64,000 nt of DNA from Curtobacterium sp. VKM Ac-2865. Its GTDB lineage: Bacteria; Actinomycetota; Actinomycetes; Actinomycetales; Microbacteriaceae. The DNA lies in contig NZ_JADKRZ010000007.1 in NCBI RefSeq assembly GCF_015350905.1, positions 1-64,000 on the forward strand, given 5' to 3'. How positions within the stretch are numbered: position 1 is the stretch's first letter; every line of letters begins with the position of its first letter. A program made the translations under genes and the position numbers. Shown one piece after another: positions 18,206-30,319 of the stretch. The notes beneath the pieces are model-generated. The model saw only the letters and a program-made list of their open reading frames with translations. It searched no databases and was not told where the DNA came from.

Positions 18206-21200
18206 GTGGTCACCGCCCTGTATCGCCGTTACCGGCCTGAGAACTTCGCCGAGCTCATCGGGCAGTCGCAGGTCACCGACCCGCTCCGCACGGCGCTCCG
18301 CACCAACCGTGTCAACCACGCGTACCTGTTCAGCGGGCCGCGCGGCTGCGGCAAGACGACGTCGGCGCGCATCCTCGCGCGCTGCCTGAACTGCGCCGAG
18401 GGCCCCACCGACACCCCGTGCGGCGTCTGCCCGAGCTGCGTCGAGCTCGCGCGCGGCGGCAGCGGTTCGCTCGACGTCATCGAGATCGACGCCGCCAGCC
18501 ACAACGGTGTCGACGACGCCCGCGACCTCCGCGACCGCGCCGTGTTCGCCCCGGCGCGCGACCGCTACAAGATCTTCATCCTCGACGAAGCCCACATGGT
18601 CACGCCGCAGGGCTTCAACGCGCTGCTCAAGCTGGTCGAGGAACCGCCCGAGCACGTCAAGTTCATCTTCGCCACCACCGAACCCGAGAAGGTCATCGGG
18701 ACGATCCGGTCGCGCACACACCACTACCCCTTCCGGCTCGTCCCGCCCGCCGCGATGCTCGAGTACGTCGAGCAGCTCTGCACGCAGGAGTCCGTCACCG
18801 TGGCTCCCGGCGTGCTGCCCCTCGTCGTCCGGGCCGGCGGCGGATCCGTCCGCGACACCCTCTCCCTGCTCGACCAGCTCATCGCCGGCAGCGAAGACGG
18901 AGCGCTCCGGTACGAGCGTGCCGTCGCCCTGCTCGGGTACACCGACAGCGCGCTCCTCGACGACGTCGTCGACGCACTCGCCGTCGCGGACCCGGGCTCG
19001 GCCTTCGCCGCCGTCGACCGCGTCGTGCAGACCGGGCAGGACCCCCGCCGCTTCGTCGAGGACCTGCTCGAACGCCTCCGTGACCTCATCGTCGTCGCCG
19101 CGACGAACGAGAGCGCCGGCGCGGTCCTGCGCGGGGTCTCTCCGGAGGAGCTCGACACCATGTCCCGGCAGGCCGGCGTGTTCGGCGCGACGGGGCTGTC
19201 CCGTGGCGCGGACATCGCGAACCGGGCCCTCACCGACATGACGGGCGCGACCTCGCCGCGGCTGCACCTCGAGCTGATGGTCGCGCGGATGCTGGTCCCC
19301 GAAGCGGACGACTCCCAGCGCGGTGCGCTCGCACGGGTCGAGCGGCTGGAACGCCGAGTCGGTGTCGGTGACGCCGGGGGCCACAGCGGTGGTCCAGCGG
19401 TGCTCAAGTCGGCAGCTCCGTCGGCAGCGCCTGCTGCCGCGCCGGTGCGTGACGCCGCGTCGTCGTCGACCGTGCCGGCCTCGTCCTCGATGCAGCCGGT
19501 CCGGCAGTCGGAGCCCGTGTCGACGAGCGCCAGCAGCGCGCCGGACACGATCGGGGCGATCGGGGCATCGTCCGGGTCGTCGTCCTCCTCGGGGTCGTCG
19601 ACGTCTGCTGAGACTGCGGCCGGTGGCCCGGCAGCCGCCTCGGCCGCACAGGACGCCGCCGCCTCGTGGGCCGCTGTGGCTCCGGGCCGTGCGGACTCGA
19701 CGGGTGCACCGGACTCCTCCGGGGCCGCTGCTTCGTCCGGGTCGTCTGCGTCGTCCGGGTCGCCTGCGTCGTCCGGGGCGTCTGGGCCCTCGTCGTCGAC
19801 GCCGGGCACCGATGCGTCCCCGACCGCGGTGGCCACGGACCGACCGGCCTCCACGGGGTCGGCGCCGAGCGAGCACGCGTCCTCGTCGTCCACCGGTCAG
19901 GGCACGGTCATCGGCTCCGAGCCGGCGGTCCGTCCGATCGCGCCCGTCGGGCTGCAGCAGATGCGGGACGCCTGGTCGCAGGTCCTCGAGCACGTGCAGC
20001 ACGCCAAGCGCTCCGCCTGGACCGTCGTCGTCACGGCGCAGGTGACCGCGCTGCGCGACGACGTCCTCACGCTGACGTTCCCGAGCCAGCAGGACGTCGC
20101 CTCGTTCAAGGAGATGGCCGACCCGTCGACCAGCGTCAGTGAGCTCGTCCGTGCGGCGATCCTCGACGTGCTCGGGTTCCGGGTGAAGTTCGTCGCACGT
20201 GGCCCCGGTGGTGCCGGCGGGCCCGGGCAGCAGCGTCCGGCCGAACCGCCGCGCGACCAGCCCGTGGCGGCCGCGCAGCGTTCCGCGCCGGTCCAGTCGG
20301 CACCGACCCCTGCAGCGGCGTCCACACCGGCACCGGCACCGGCACAGGCACCGGCACCGGCACCCGCCCCGACCCCGGTCGAGGACGCGCCCGAGCGCCC
20401 CACGTCCGCCCAGCAGGCATCGTCCTCACCCGCGGCCACCGCGCCGGAGACCCAGCCGCAGCAGGAGGCACCGCGCAGCGTGCCCGAGCAGCCCGCGCAG
20501 CAGCCGGTCGTCCGCGAGCCACAGGCCGAGTCCCGGCCGTCTGCGCCGACGCAGCCCGAGTCCCCGCCGCCCGTCGAGTCGACGCCGGTGTCCAACGACC
20601 CGGTGACTGAGTGGGCCGTCGCGACGATCCCGTCCACGGACCCGAGCACCGGCGCTGTCCCAGAGGGCGTCGAGCCAGCCTGGGGAGCGCCCTTCGGGTC
20701 GACCGGGCCGTCGGAGACCGTCGCCCCGACCACCGCCACGACTCCGGACGCCGCGGCAGCGTCGCGCACGGGCTCCCCGGCTACGGCGCCCGCTGGCAGC
20801 GCGACTGCCCCCGGCACCCAGGACGCGCAGCAGCGCTCCGCCGCAGCACCCGGTTCAGCGGCGCCCGGCGCGGACGTCCCGGTCGACGACTACCCGATGG
20901 ACGACGGTCCCTTCGACGACGCCCCCTACGACGACGGCGCCCCGTTCCCCGACCCCGGGTTCGGCGGTCGTGCAGCCGGTCCGGCCCCGACCCAGCAGGC
21001 CCCGACGCAGCAGGCCCCGACGCAGCAGGCGCCGGCCCAGCAGGCGTCGGCCCAGCAGGCTCCGGCATCGTCGGCGCCCGCGCAGCAGCGTCCGGCGCAG
21101 CAGGCACCGGCCCAGCAGCCGCGCCGTGCACCTGTACCGGGTCGCTACGGCGAGGCCGTCGTGCGTGAGATCCTCGGCGCACAGTTCATCGAGGAGACCA

Positions 21201-21220
21201 CCCTGAGCGAAGGCAACTGA
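18206..21220 (+). CDS. dnaX: DNA polymerase III subunit gamma/tau
   Basis: A 1004-residue clamp-loader ATPase. Walker A GPRGCGKT (44-51), zinc-binding cysteines C60/C63/C72/C75/C78, DEAH box (127-130) and the ATTEPEKV sensor region are all present. The ATPase core is followed by an extended Ala/Ser/Pro-rich region and a tau-like segment (about 580-665, [15 protein letters not shown]...). The C-terminal part is highly repetitive ([14 protein letters not shown]). GTG start with TACCCT (18194-18199) 6 bases upstream, so leaderless; the longer in-frame reading from 18131 is rejected. Its stop overlaps recR by one base. Confidence 0.95.
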   Translation: MVTALYRRYRPENFAELIGQSQVTDPLRTALRTNRVNHAYLFSGPRGCGKTTSARILARCLNCAEGPTDTPCGVCPSCVELARGGSGSLDVIEIDAASHNGVDDARDLRDRAVFAPARDRYKIFILDEAHMVTPQGFNALLKLVEEPPEHVKFIFATTEPEKVIGTIRSRTHHYPFRLVPPAAMLEYVEQLCTQESVTVAPGVLPLVVRAGGGSVRDTLSLLDQLIAGSEDGALRYERAVALLGYTDSALLDDVVDALAVADPGSAFAAVDRVVQTGQDPRRFVEDLLERLRDLIVVAATNESAGAVLRGVSPEELDTMSRQAGVFGATGLSRGADIANRALTDMTGATSPRLHLELMVARMLVPEADDSQRGALARVERLERRVGVGDAGGHSGGPAVLKSAAPSAAPAAAPVRDAASSSTVPASSSMQPVRQSEPVSTSASSAPDTIGAIGASSGSSSSSGSSTSAETAAGGPAAASAAQDAAASWAAVAPGRADSTGAPDSSGAAASSGSSASSGSPASSGASGPSSSTPGTDASPTAVATDRPASTGSAPSEHASSSSTGQGTVIGSEPAVRPIAPVGLQQMRDAWSQVLEHVQHAKRSAWTVVVTAQVTALRDDVLTLTFPSQQDVASFKEMADPSTSVSELVRAAILDVLGFRVKFVARGPGGAGGPGQQRPAEPPRDQPVAAAQRSAPVQSAPTPAAASTPAPAPAQAPAPAPAPTPVEDAPERPTSAQQASSSPAATAPETQPQQEAPRSVPEQPAQQPVVREPQAESRPSAPTQPESPPPVESTPVSNDPVTEWAVATIPSTDPSTGAVPEGVEPAWGAPFGSTGPSETVAPTTATTPDAAAASRTGSPATAPAGSATAPGTQDAQQRSAAAPGSAAPGADVPVDDYPMDDGPFDDAPYDDGAPFPDPGFGGRAAGPAPTQQAPTQQAPTQQAPAQQASAQQAPASSAPAQQRPAQQAPAQQPRRAPVPGRYGEAVVREILGAQFIEETTLSEGN

Positions 21221-21819
21221 TGTACGACGGCATCGTCCAGGACCTCATCGACGAGTTCGGTCGCCTCCCCGGCATCGGCCCGAAGTCGGCACAGCGCATC
21301 GCCTTCCACATCCTGCAGAACGAGTCGTTCGACCCGGCCCGGCTCGCCGAACTGCTCGCGGACGTCAAGGAGCGGGTCCGGTTCTGCGAGGTCTGCGGCA
21401 ACGTGACCGAGTCGGTGCGCTGCAGCATCTGCCGCGACCCCCGCCGCCAGCCCCAGACCATCTGCGTGGTCGAGGAAGCGAAGGACGTCGCCGCGATCGA
21501 GCGCACCCGCGAGTTCCGCGGGCTGTACCACGTGCTCGGCGGCGCGATCAGCCCGATCGACGGCGTCGGCCCGGACGACCTCCGGATCCAGCAGCTCATG
21601 ACCCGACTGGCCGACGGCACCGTGGACGAGGTCATCATCGCGACCGACCCCAACCTCGAGGGCGAGGCCACGGCGACCTACCTCAGCCGGCTGCTCGTGC
21701 CGATGGGCATCAGGACGACCCGCCTGGCGTCCGGACTGCCCGTCGGCGGCGACCTCGAGTACGCGGACGAGGTCACCCTCGGCCGTGCGTTCGAGGGCCG
21801 GCGCGTCGTCGGCGGCTGA
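21220..21819 (+). CDS. recR: Recombination mediator RecR
   Basis: A 199-residue RecR with an N-terminal HhH region ([18 protein letters not shown]), a Cys4 zinc finger (C56, C59, C68, C71: [16 protein letters not shown]) and a TOPRIM domain beginning [16 protein letters not shown]. It acts with RecO in loading RecA on gapped DNA. The start codon overlaps the dnaX stop (TGATG), the conserved dnaX-recR pairing. Confidence 0.97.
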   Translation: MYDGIVQDLIDEFGRLPGIGPKSAQRIAFHILQNESFDPARLAELLADVKERVRFCEVCGNVTESVRCSICRDPRRQPQTICVVEEAKDVAAIERTREFRGLYHVLGGAISPIDGVGPDDLRIQQLMTRLADGTVDEVIIATDPNLEGEATATYLSRLLVPMGIRTTRLASGLPVGGDLEYADEVTLGRAFEGRRVVGG

Positions 21820-21889
21820 CCAACCGGCGCCGCCACGCACGATCGTTGCGCCGAGGCCCGCTCGCACGCAACATCCCCGAAACAGCGTC

Positions 21890-21895
21890 TACGAT
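21890..21895 (+). promoter_or_regulatory. Candidate -10 box for lysC-asd
   Basis: TACGAT lies 52 bases before the lysC start, leaving a leader that contains the Shine-Dalgarno AGGAG (21933-21937). No lysine riboswitch fold was recognised in this short leader. Confidence 0.4.
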
Positions 21896-21946
21896 TGTCG
21901 CAAGCCGCGCCCGTCGCGGACCACCTCGTCCCAGGAGTACCCGCCC

Positions 21947-24290
<2,344 letters not shown>

Positions 24291-24304
24291 CGGACCCCAC
24301 CACC

Positions 24305-24354
24305 TGACGGACGGGAGGCCCGGTGCCAGCTGGCACCGGGCCTCCTGTCCGTCA
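24305..24354. terminator. 50-bp near-perfect palindrome after asd
   Basis: Two 25-base arms centred on AGCT, with one G/T imperfection. Same sequence family as the palindrome at 16-69. Its place 14 bases after the asd stop makes it the operon terminator. Confidence 0.8.
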
Positions 24355-24412
24355 TCCCCGAACCATCTCGATCACCCGTCGCGCTGTCAGCACCCGACGC
24401 TAGGATCGTCTG

Positions 24413-25900
24413 GTGGCAGTGAAGCAGGTGGACCCGATCGACGTCGTCCTCATCGGGGGCGGGATCATGAGCGCCACGTTGGGCGCACTCATCCACCGGC
24501 TGGAGCCCTCGTGGAAGATCCGGGTGTACGAGCGCCTCGGCAGCGTGGCGCAGGAGAGCTCGAACCCCTGGAACAACGCGGGGACCGGGCACTCCGCGCT
24601 CTGCGAGCTGAACTACACGCCTGAGCTGCCCGACGGCCGCGTGGAGATCACGAAGGCCGTCAACGTCAACGAGCAGTTCCAGGTCTCGCGGCAGTTCTGG
24701 TCGTTCCTCGTCGAGACCGGCACGCTGCCCGACCCGTCGAACTTCATCAACCCGACGCCGCACATCTCCTTCGTCTGGGGTGCGGACAACGTCGCCTACA
24801 TGCGCGCTCGGTACGAGGCCATGAAGGACCACCCCCTGTTCGCCGGGCTCGAGTTCAGCGACGACGCCGAGCAGATCCGCAAGTGGGCCCCGGCGCTCAT
24901 CCCCGGCCGCAAGAAGGACCAGCCCATCGCGGCGACGTACTCGGCCGCCGGGTCGGACGTCGACTTCGGGTCGCTCACCCGGCAGCTCTTCGACCAGCTC
25001 GAGGTCGACGGCGTCGAGTTCGAGCCGAGCCACCGCGTGCGGAACATCAGCCGGGGCAAGGAGTTCGACGGCTGGGCGCTCGACGTCGTGAACGAGATCG
25101 GCCGCTCGCCGCAGAAGATCGCCGCGAAGTTCGTCTTCGTCGGTGCCGGCGGCGGAGCACTGCAGCTGCTGCAGAAGTCCGGCATCCCGGAGATCCGCGG
25201 CTACGGCGGGTTCCCGGTGTCGGGGGAGTTCCTCCGCACCGACGACCCCGAGGTCGTCCAGAAGCACGCGGCGAAGGTCTACGGCAAGGCCAGTGTCGGC
25301 GCCCCGCCGATGTCCGTGCCGCACCTCGACACCCGCATCGTCGACGGCAGTGCTTCGCTGATGTTCGGCCCGTACGCCGGCTTCAGCCCCAAGTTCCTCA
25401 AGCAGGGGTCGGTGCTCGACCTGTTCCGGTCGATCCGTCCGCACAACCTGCGCCCGATGCTGAGCGTCGCGTTCTCGAACTTCGACCTGCTCCGCTACCT
25501 GATCGGGCAGCTGCTCGCGTCGAAGTCGACCAAGTTCGACGCCCTGCGCGACTTCATGCCGAGCGCCGAACCCGAGAACTGGCACAAGATCATCGCCGGG
25601 CAGCGCGTGCAGGTCATCAAGCCCGACAAGGACAAGGGCGGCGTCCTGCAGTTCGGGACAGAGGTCATCACGGCAGCCGACGGCTCCATCGCCGGGCTGC
25701 TCGGTGCGTCGCCCGGGGCATCGACCGCGGTGCCGATCATGCTCGGGCTGCTCCGGACGTGCTTCCCCGACCGCTGGGACCGCTGGGAGGACGCCGTGCG
25801 CGTGATGGTGCCGACCTACGGCAAGGACCTCGGCGCGGACGCCGCCCTCGCCGACGAGACCCTCGGCCGCACGGCCGCGGTGCTCGGACTGCACCACTGA
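24413..25900 (+). CDS. mqo: Malate:quinone oxidoreductase
   Basis: A 495-residue peripheral membrane flavoprotein oxidising malate to oxaloacetate with electrons going to quinone. The FAD-binding motif near the N-terminus is VVLIGGGIMSATLGALI; NPWNNAGTGHSALCELNYTP and the C-terminal GLLGASPGASTAVPIML are family signatures. Length is typical. GTG start at 24413 has TAGGAT (24401-24406) exactly 6 bases upstream, a leaderless promoter. Monocistronic, isolated by the palindrome upstream. Confidence 0.97.
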   Translation: MAVKQVDPIDVVLIGGGIMSATLGALIHRLEPSWKIRVYERLGSVAQESSNPWNNAGTGHSALCELNYTPELPDGRVEITKAVNVNEQFQVSRQFWSFLVETGTLPDPSNFINPTPHISFVWGADNVAYMRARYEAMKDHPLFAGLEFSDDAEQIRKWAPALIPGRKKDQPIAATYSAAGSDVDFGSLTRQLFDQLEVDGVEFEPSHRVRNISRGKEFDGWALDVVNEIGRSPQKIAAKFVFVGAGGGALQLLQKSGIPEIRGYGGFPVSGEFLRTDDPEVVQKHAAKVYGKASVGAPPMSVPHLDTRIVDGSASLMFGPYAGFSPKFLKQGSVLDLFRSIRPHNLRPMLSVAFSNFDLLRYLIGQLLASKSTKFDALRDFMPSAEPENWHKIIAGQRVQVIKPDKDKGGVLQFGTEVITAADGSIAGLLGASPGASTAVPIMLGLLRTCFPDRWDRWEDAVRVMVPTYGKDLGADAALADETLGRTAAVLGLHH

Positions 25901-25941
25901 TCCACGCCGGGTCGAACTGACCCGTCCCGAGTTGCGTCGTG

Positions 25942-25959
25942 TTCGAACGTGTGTTCGAA
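25942..25959. promoter_or_regulatory. LexA/SOS box
   Basis: TTCGAACGTGTGTTCGAA contains the actinobacterial SOS consensus TCGAAC-N4-GTTCGA exactly, as a perfect inverted repeat. The right half-site overlaps the putative -10 (TCGAAT, 25955-25960) of the leaderless gene starting at 25967, so LexA binding would block polymerase. Confidence 0.9.
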
Positions 25960-25966
25960 TGGCGCG

Positions 25967-27103
25967 ATGCGATGGAACGGGCAGGCGATCGACGCGACGC
26001 TCAGTGACGCCCTGCCGGGGCTCGAGTCGAACAGCGGGTTCGTCCGGAGCGTCACGACGCCGGAGTTCGCAGACGTCACCTTCCACGAGGTCCTGGCGAA
26101 GTCCGCGCTGAACCGTGTCGACGGCGTCGACGGGGACACCTGGGGGATGACGATCAACCCCTACCGCGGCTGCAGCCACGCCTGCGTCTACTGCTTCGCC
26201 CGGCCGACCCACACGTACCTCGAGTTCGACGCCGGCGCCGACTTCGACCAGCAGATCGTCGTCAAGACGAACGTGGCCGAGGTGCTACGCCGCGAACTGG
26301 CCAAGCCGAGCTGGGACCGCCACCCGGTCGCCCTCGGCACGAACACCGACCCGTACCAGCGGGCAGAGGGCCGGTACCGCCTGATGCCCGGCATCATCGA
26401 GGCCCTCGCCGAGTCCGGCACGCCGTTCAGCATCCTGACGAAGGGCACGCTCCTCCGGCGGGACATCCCGCTGCTGGTCGAGGCCGCCCGGACCGTGCCG
26501 GTCGACGTCGCGATGTCCATCGCCGTGTACGACGACGACCTGCAGCAGTCCGTCGAGCCGGGTACGCCGACCACCTCGGCGCGCCTGGCGACGGTCCGGG
26601 CCGTGGTCGACGCCGGTCTGCCGTGCTCGGTGTTCCTGATGCCCGTGCTGCCCTACGTCACGGACACCATCGCCCACCTCGACGACGCGATCGGGCGCGC
26701 GGCGGCTGCCGGAGCCACGAGCCTGATGTACTCGGCGCTCCACCTGAAGCCCGGCGTCAAGCCGTGGTACATGGAGTGGCTGGGGCGCACGCACCCGGAC
26801 CTCGTCGCCCGCTACCGCGCGATGTACCTCGACAACACGTACGCGCCGAAGGACTACCGCCGCTGGCTCGCCGAGCGCATCCGCCCGATCATGCGCGCGC
26901 ACGGGGTGGGGCTCGGCCGGGTCGACCCGGCGACGGGCTCGATGGGGTTCTCCGACGGCCCGGTGGACGTCCGGCCGGTCGCACTCGGCGTGGAGGGGCC
27001 CGGCAGCGACAGGGAGGCGGGCATCTCCCCGCTGAAGCGTGCCGACCCCGGCTGGGACCGCCGTCGTACCGGGATCACGAACGGCGTACCGACGCTGTTC
27101 TGA
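25967..27103 (+). CDS. Radical SAM protein, Rv2578c family, LexA-controlled
   Basis: A 378-residue radical SAM protein with the 4Fe-4S motif C69-x3-C73-x2-C76 (CSHACVYC), preceded by NPYRGC as in the Rv2578c and spore photoproduct lyase-like (SplB-type) Elp3/SPL group. GTNTDPYQ and ILTKGTL are conserved family segments. ATG at 25967 is chosen: the earlier in-frame GTG at 25949 lies inside the LexA box, while TCGAAT ends 6 bases before the ATG, matching other leaderless genes here. The chemical reaction is unknown; the SOS box and distant likeness to photoproduct lyase suggest a DNA or nucleotide damage role. Confidence 0.88.
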   Translation: MRWNGQAIDATLSDALPGLESNSGFVRSVTTPEFADVTFHEVLAKSALNRVDGVDGDTWGMTINPYRGCSHACVYCFARPTHTYLEFDAGADFDQQIVVKTNVAEVLRRELAKPSWDRHPVALGTNTDPYQRAEGRYRLMPGIIEALAESGTPFSILTKGTLLRRDIPLLVEAARTVPVDVAMSIAVYDDDLQQSVEPGTPTTSARLATVRAVVDAGLPCSVFLMPVLPYVTDTIAHLDDAIGRAAAAGATSLMYSALHLKPGVKPWYMEWLGRTHPDLVARYRAMYLDNTYAPKDYRRWLAERIRPIMRAHGVGLGRVDPATGSMGFSDGPVDVRPVALGVEGPGSDREAGISPLKRADPGWDRRRTGITNGVPTLF

Positions 27104-27271
27104 CGCCGGCCAAGGGCCTTCGACGGGGCGTCTTCGGGGGACATCGAACGTCAGACCCCTGCCGCTATCATCGAAGCAGTCGTCATCCGGTACCCGATCC
27201 GGGGTACACGACCGCGTCGATGGTGGTTGGATCGTGGGCGGCGCTTCCTGGCTCCCGGAAGGAGATGCACC

Positions 27272-28501
27272 GTGCTCGGCATCCCCACGCATCTCGCTCC
27301 GCGAGTGAACGCGTGGTCGACCGTGCGGGCCTTCCACGCGGCGGCCATCGGGTCGCTGCTGGCCGCAGCCGTGACGCTCCTGCTCTTCGTCCTGACGGAC
27401 ACCGACGTCCGGGTGGTGTGGGCGCTGGTCGCCCTGCTGCCGATGCTCGCGATGATCGGCGTCCACGTGCAGTTCGGCACGTGGCGCTCCGCGGTCGCCT
27501 TCCTGCTGGTCGGTGGTGTCTGCGCCTGGTGGTTCTCGCTCGTCGTGCAGCGGGACATCGCGGTGCCGTGGGTGACGTCCTACCTGCTCTCGCTCGTCGT
27601 CGTCCCGCTCGTCCTGGTCGGTGGGGCCGGCGCGGTCCCCGGTCGTGTGGTCCTGTGGTCGATCGGCGGGCTCGCGGTCGGACGGGTCGCGACGGGCATC
27701 GCCACCGCGCAGACCGGCGGACCCGCCCACCCCCTCGTGCTCGCGTGGATGACGCTGGCGTTCGTGGCGGGCATCGTCCTGGTCGGCGGACGCAGCACCA
27801 CGCGGTCGCAGCGCGTCCAGCCTGAGCTCCTCCGCTCCGCACGCGAAGAGCACGTCTCCGCCTACCGCGCTGGCGTCGAGTCCGAGGCCTCCGCGATCCT
27901 GCACGACACCGTGCTGAACCACCTCGGCGCGATCGCCCTCGCGCCCGCCGGCCCGATGGACGAACAGCTCGCCCGCACGGTGGACGCCGACTTCGCGATG
28001 CTCACCGGCAAGGCCTGGCTGGCGAGCGGACCGCACGACACCGGTGACAGCGCGGCGGTCGACGCCTTCGAGCACGTCATCGAGGAACACCGGGGCGAGG
28101 GGCTCCAGGTCCTGGTCACGGGGGACCCCGCTGCACTCGCCAGGCTCGAGCCCCCGTCCCTGACGGCCCTGGTCCGCGCCGTCGGTGCCTGCCTGGCCAA
28201 CGTCCGGAAGCACTCCGGCACCGACTCGGCAGAGGTGAGCGTCTTCGACGACGGCACCGCCTGCACCGTGATGGTGGTCGACGACGGCCGCGGGTTCGAC
28301 GAGCAGCAGACCGGCTCCGACCGCATGGGCCTGCGCAACTCCGTCCGCGAGCGCATCGGCCGCGTCGGCGGGGACGTCCAGGTGTGGACGTCACCCGGCA
28401 GCGGCACGAGCGTGATGATGTCGGTGCCGTATGCCACCACCACCACCCCGGTGCGCGTCATCGGCCACGGTGAGACCGACGGCCTGCAGGAGTCCGCGTG
28501 A
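27272..28501 (+). CDS. Membrane sensor histidine kinase (NarL/DesK-type)
   Basis: A 409-residue kinase. About five hydrophobic helices (residues 12-180) have little extracytoplasmic sequence. A dimerisation helix carries H211 in ILHDTVLNHLG, and the HATPase domain shows the N-box (ACLANVRKHS) and G-boxes (DDGRGFD, GLRNSVRERI, GSGTSV). GTG at 27272 has AAGGAG 7 bases before it; the 27227 start is less likely. TATCAT at 27166-27171 is a possible -10. First gene of an operon that overlaps its next partner by 4 bases. Confidence 0.88.
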   Translation: MLGIPTHLAPRVNAWSTVRAFHAAAIGSLLAAAVTLLLFVLTDTDVRVVWALVALLPMLAMIGVHVQFGTWRSAVAFLLVGGVCAWWFSLVVQRDIAVPWVTSYLLSLVVVPLVLVGGAGAVPGRVVLWSIGGLAVGRVATGIATAQTGGPAHPLVLAWMTLAFVAGIVLVGGRSTTRSQRVQPELLRSAREEHVSAYRAGVESEASAILHDTVLNHLGAIALAPAGPMDEQLARTVDADFAMLTGKAWLASGPHDTGDSAAVDAFEHVIEEHRGEGLQVLVTGDPAALARLEPPSLTALVRAVGACLANVRKHSGTDSAEVSVFDDGTACTVMVVDDGRGFDEQQTGSDRMGLRNSVRERIGRVGGDVQVWTSPGSGTSVMMSVPYATTTTPVRVIGHGETDGLQESA

Positions 28502-29631
28502 GGGGCTCCAGGACCGCGCAGCAGTACGACCCGCTCGGCGCGATGGGGTCACGGCCGCTCGTCGTCGTCCTCGGTGCCGCAGGGGTGCTCTGGGCGATCC
28601 TCGTGTCGCTCTTCGACCGTGACGTCATCGGCAGCCCCACCCTCAGCGCCGTCGCGGTGCTGCTCGTCGCGGCGTCGACCGCGGTCGTGATCGTCGCGTC
28701 GAGTCCGTTCCGAGCGCCGTTCCCGCGGTGGGCGTTCATCGCGCACGTGGCGCTCCTCGGCACCGCCGTCGTCGCGAGCGTCGCCGCGCAGTGGGGCCCG
28801 GACCGCAACGCACTGAACGACTTCATGTCGCTGCTGACCGCCACGGGGATCGTGATGGCGGCGCCCTACCGTCCGTGGCTCGACCTCGTCGTCGGCGGCG
28901 TCGTGCTGGCCGCCGTCGACGCCGTGACCTGGGGCGTCGCCGCGACCGTCTTCCCGCACGCCGTTCCCGCCGCGGTGTCCGCGTTCCTCGCCGCCGCTCC
29001 GACCCTCGTGCTGACCGCTGCTGCCGTGGTCTTCGCGTGGACGTTCGCCGGCCTGGCCGAGCGGGTGCAGATCCGTGCGGGGTCGTACTCCGTCGAGCGT
29101 GCCGAACGCGACGGCATCGCCGAGAGCGTCGAGCAGGACCGCTCCTCGATCCTCGCCGAGGACGTCGCGCCGTTCTTCGCCGAGCTGCGCACCCGCGAGA
29201 CGATCACCGACGCCGACCGGGCCAGGGCACGCACGATCGCCGACGGCATCCGCCGCGTGATGGTCGCCGATGCCGACCGGACCTGGCTGCAGCAGGCCGT
29301 CCGGGCCGAGGGCGGGGCAGCGGCCACGATCGACGACGCCGACGGGCTCATCGCCGCGCTCGACGCCGACCAGCGCACGGTCGTCCGGACGTTCCTGCGT
29401 GCCGTACTCCGGGCGTCGACCGTCGACCCCGCCGGGTTCCACGTCACGGTTGCACGTCGACCCGACGACCGCGTCGACGTCGGCGTCGAGGCCGTGGTGG
29501 CCGACTCCGACGTCGGCATCCACCGTGCCTTCGACCCCTACTTCGCCGTCCTCCGCGTGACGTTCCCGGACCTCGACGTCGCCGTCCGCCCGTCCGCCCT
29601 CGCATTAAGGTTCTCCTATGACCAGCACTGA
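28498..29631 (+). CDS. Membrane protein with degenerate kinase-like C-terminus
   Basis: A 377-residue protein. N-terminal five to six hydrophobic helices (about 20-190) mirror the preceding kinase. A helical segment (SVEQDRSSILAEDVAPFFAEL) occupies the DHp position but has no H-box histidine. The C-terminal 100 residues follow a HATPase-like alternation yet lack N- and G-boxes. GTG start overlaps the upstream kinase stop by four bases, and its end overlaps the response regulator start by 14. I infer a non-catalytic kinase paralogue; no family name is recognised. Confidence 0.7.
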   Translation: MRGSRTAQQYDPLGAMGSRPLVVVLGAAGVLWAILVSLFDRDVIGSPTLSAVAVLLVAASTAVVIVASSPFRAPFPRWAFIAHVALLGTAVVASVAAQWGPDRNALNDFMSLLTATGIVMAAPYRPWLDLVVGGVVLAAVDAVTWGVAATVFPHAVPAAVSAFLAAAPTLVLTAAAVVFAWTFAGLAERVQIRAGSYSVERAERDGIAESVEQDRSSILAEDVAPFFAELRTRETITDADRARARTIADGIRRVMVADADRTWLQQAVRAEGGAAATIDDADGLIAALDADQRTVVRTFLRAVLRASTVDPAGFHVTVARRPDDRVDVGVEAVVADSDVGIHRAFDPYFAVLRVTFPDLDVAVRPSALALRFSYDQH

Positions 29632-30319
29632 CCCGAACAGGCTCTCGGAGGGCATGCCGGCCCTTCCGAACCCCGGATCGCGCCGAGTACGACTGGCCAT
29701 CCTCGACGACCACGAGGTCCTGCTCGACAGCCTGTCCAGCTGGATCGCCGTCAACGCCTTCGACTTCGACCTCGCACTGACCGCGCACACCTGGCTCGAG
29801 ATGGTCCACAGCGACAGCTTCCCGACCGACCTGGTGTTCCTCGACTTCCAGCTCAAGGAACCCGTCTCGATCGAGGCCCGCGTGCGCACCTGCCGTGCCG
29901 CCGGCGCGAAGGTCGTCGTGCTCTCGAGCCTCGACACCCGCGAGTCCCGCGACCGTGCCCTCGCTGCCGGTGCCTCGGCGTTCCTGTCGAAGTCGCTGCC
30001 GATGCGCGAGGTCATGGACGTCGCCCGTGACGTCATGGGCGTGGCGCGCGAGACCCCGCCGCAGCGCGAGTGGCGTCCGCTGCCGACCGGGGCGACGGCG
30101 CACCAGCGCCCCAAGCTCAGCCACGGCGAAGAAGAGGCCCTGCGGCTCTACGTCTCCGGCTACTCCACGAACGAGGTCGCCGCGCAGATGAACGTGCAGT
30201 ACGAGACCGCGAAGACGTACCTGCGCCGCGTGCGTGAGAAGTACGCCAAGGTGGGGCGCCCGGCGTCGAAGAAGTCCGACCTGATCCGTCGTGCGGCGGA
30301 GGACGGCTTCCTCTCCTAG
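29618..30319 (+). CDS. LuxR/NarL-family response regulator
   Basis: A 233-residue regulator. Receiver domain with acidic pair D30/D31 (AILDDHE), phospho-acceptor D76 (VFLDFQL) and conserved K in FLSKSLP. A C-terminal LuxR-like HTH spans about 165-230 (KLSHGEEEALRLYVSGYSTNEVAAQMN...TAKTYLRRVREKYAKVGR). Third gene of the operon, translationally coupled to the kinase-like gene; presumably phosphorylated by the kinase at 27272. Target genes unknown. Confidence 0.9.
   Translation: MTSTDPNRLSEGMPALPNPGSRRVRLAILDDHEVLLDSLSSWIAVNAFDFDLALTAHTWLEMVHSDSFPTDLVFLDFQLKEPVSIEARVRTCRAAGAKVVVLSSLDTRESRDRALAAGASAFLSKSLPMREVMDVARDVMGVARETPPQREWRPLPTGATAHQRPKLSHGEEEALRLYVSGYSTNEVAAQMNVQYETAKTYLRRVREKYAKVGRPASKKSDLIRRAAEDGFLS

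Noticed and set aside
21820..21946. Lysine riboswitch upstream of lysC
   Set aside because: The leader is too short and lacks the conserved L-box core; ordinary Shine-Dalgarno only.
25949..25951. GTG as the start of the radical SAM gene
   Set aside because: It lies inside the LexA box and upstream of any possible start point given the -10 at 25955-25960; ATG 25967 is better.
28498..29631. A second functional histidine kinase
   Set aside because: No H-box histidine and no N/G-boxes could be found, so it is described as kinase-like only.
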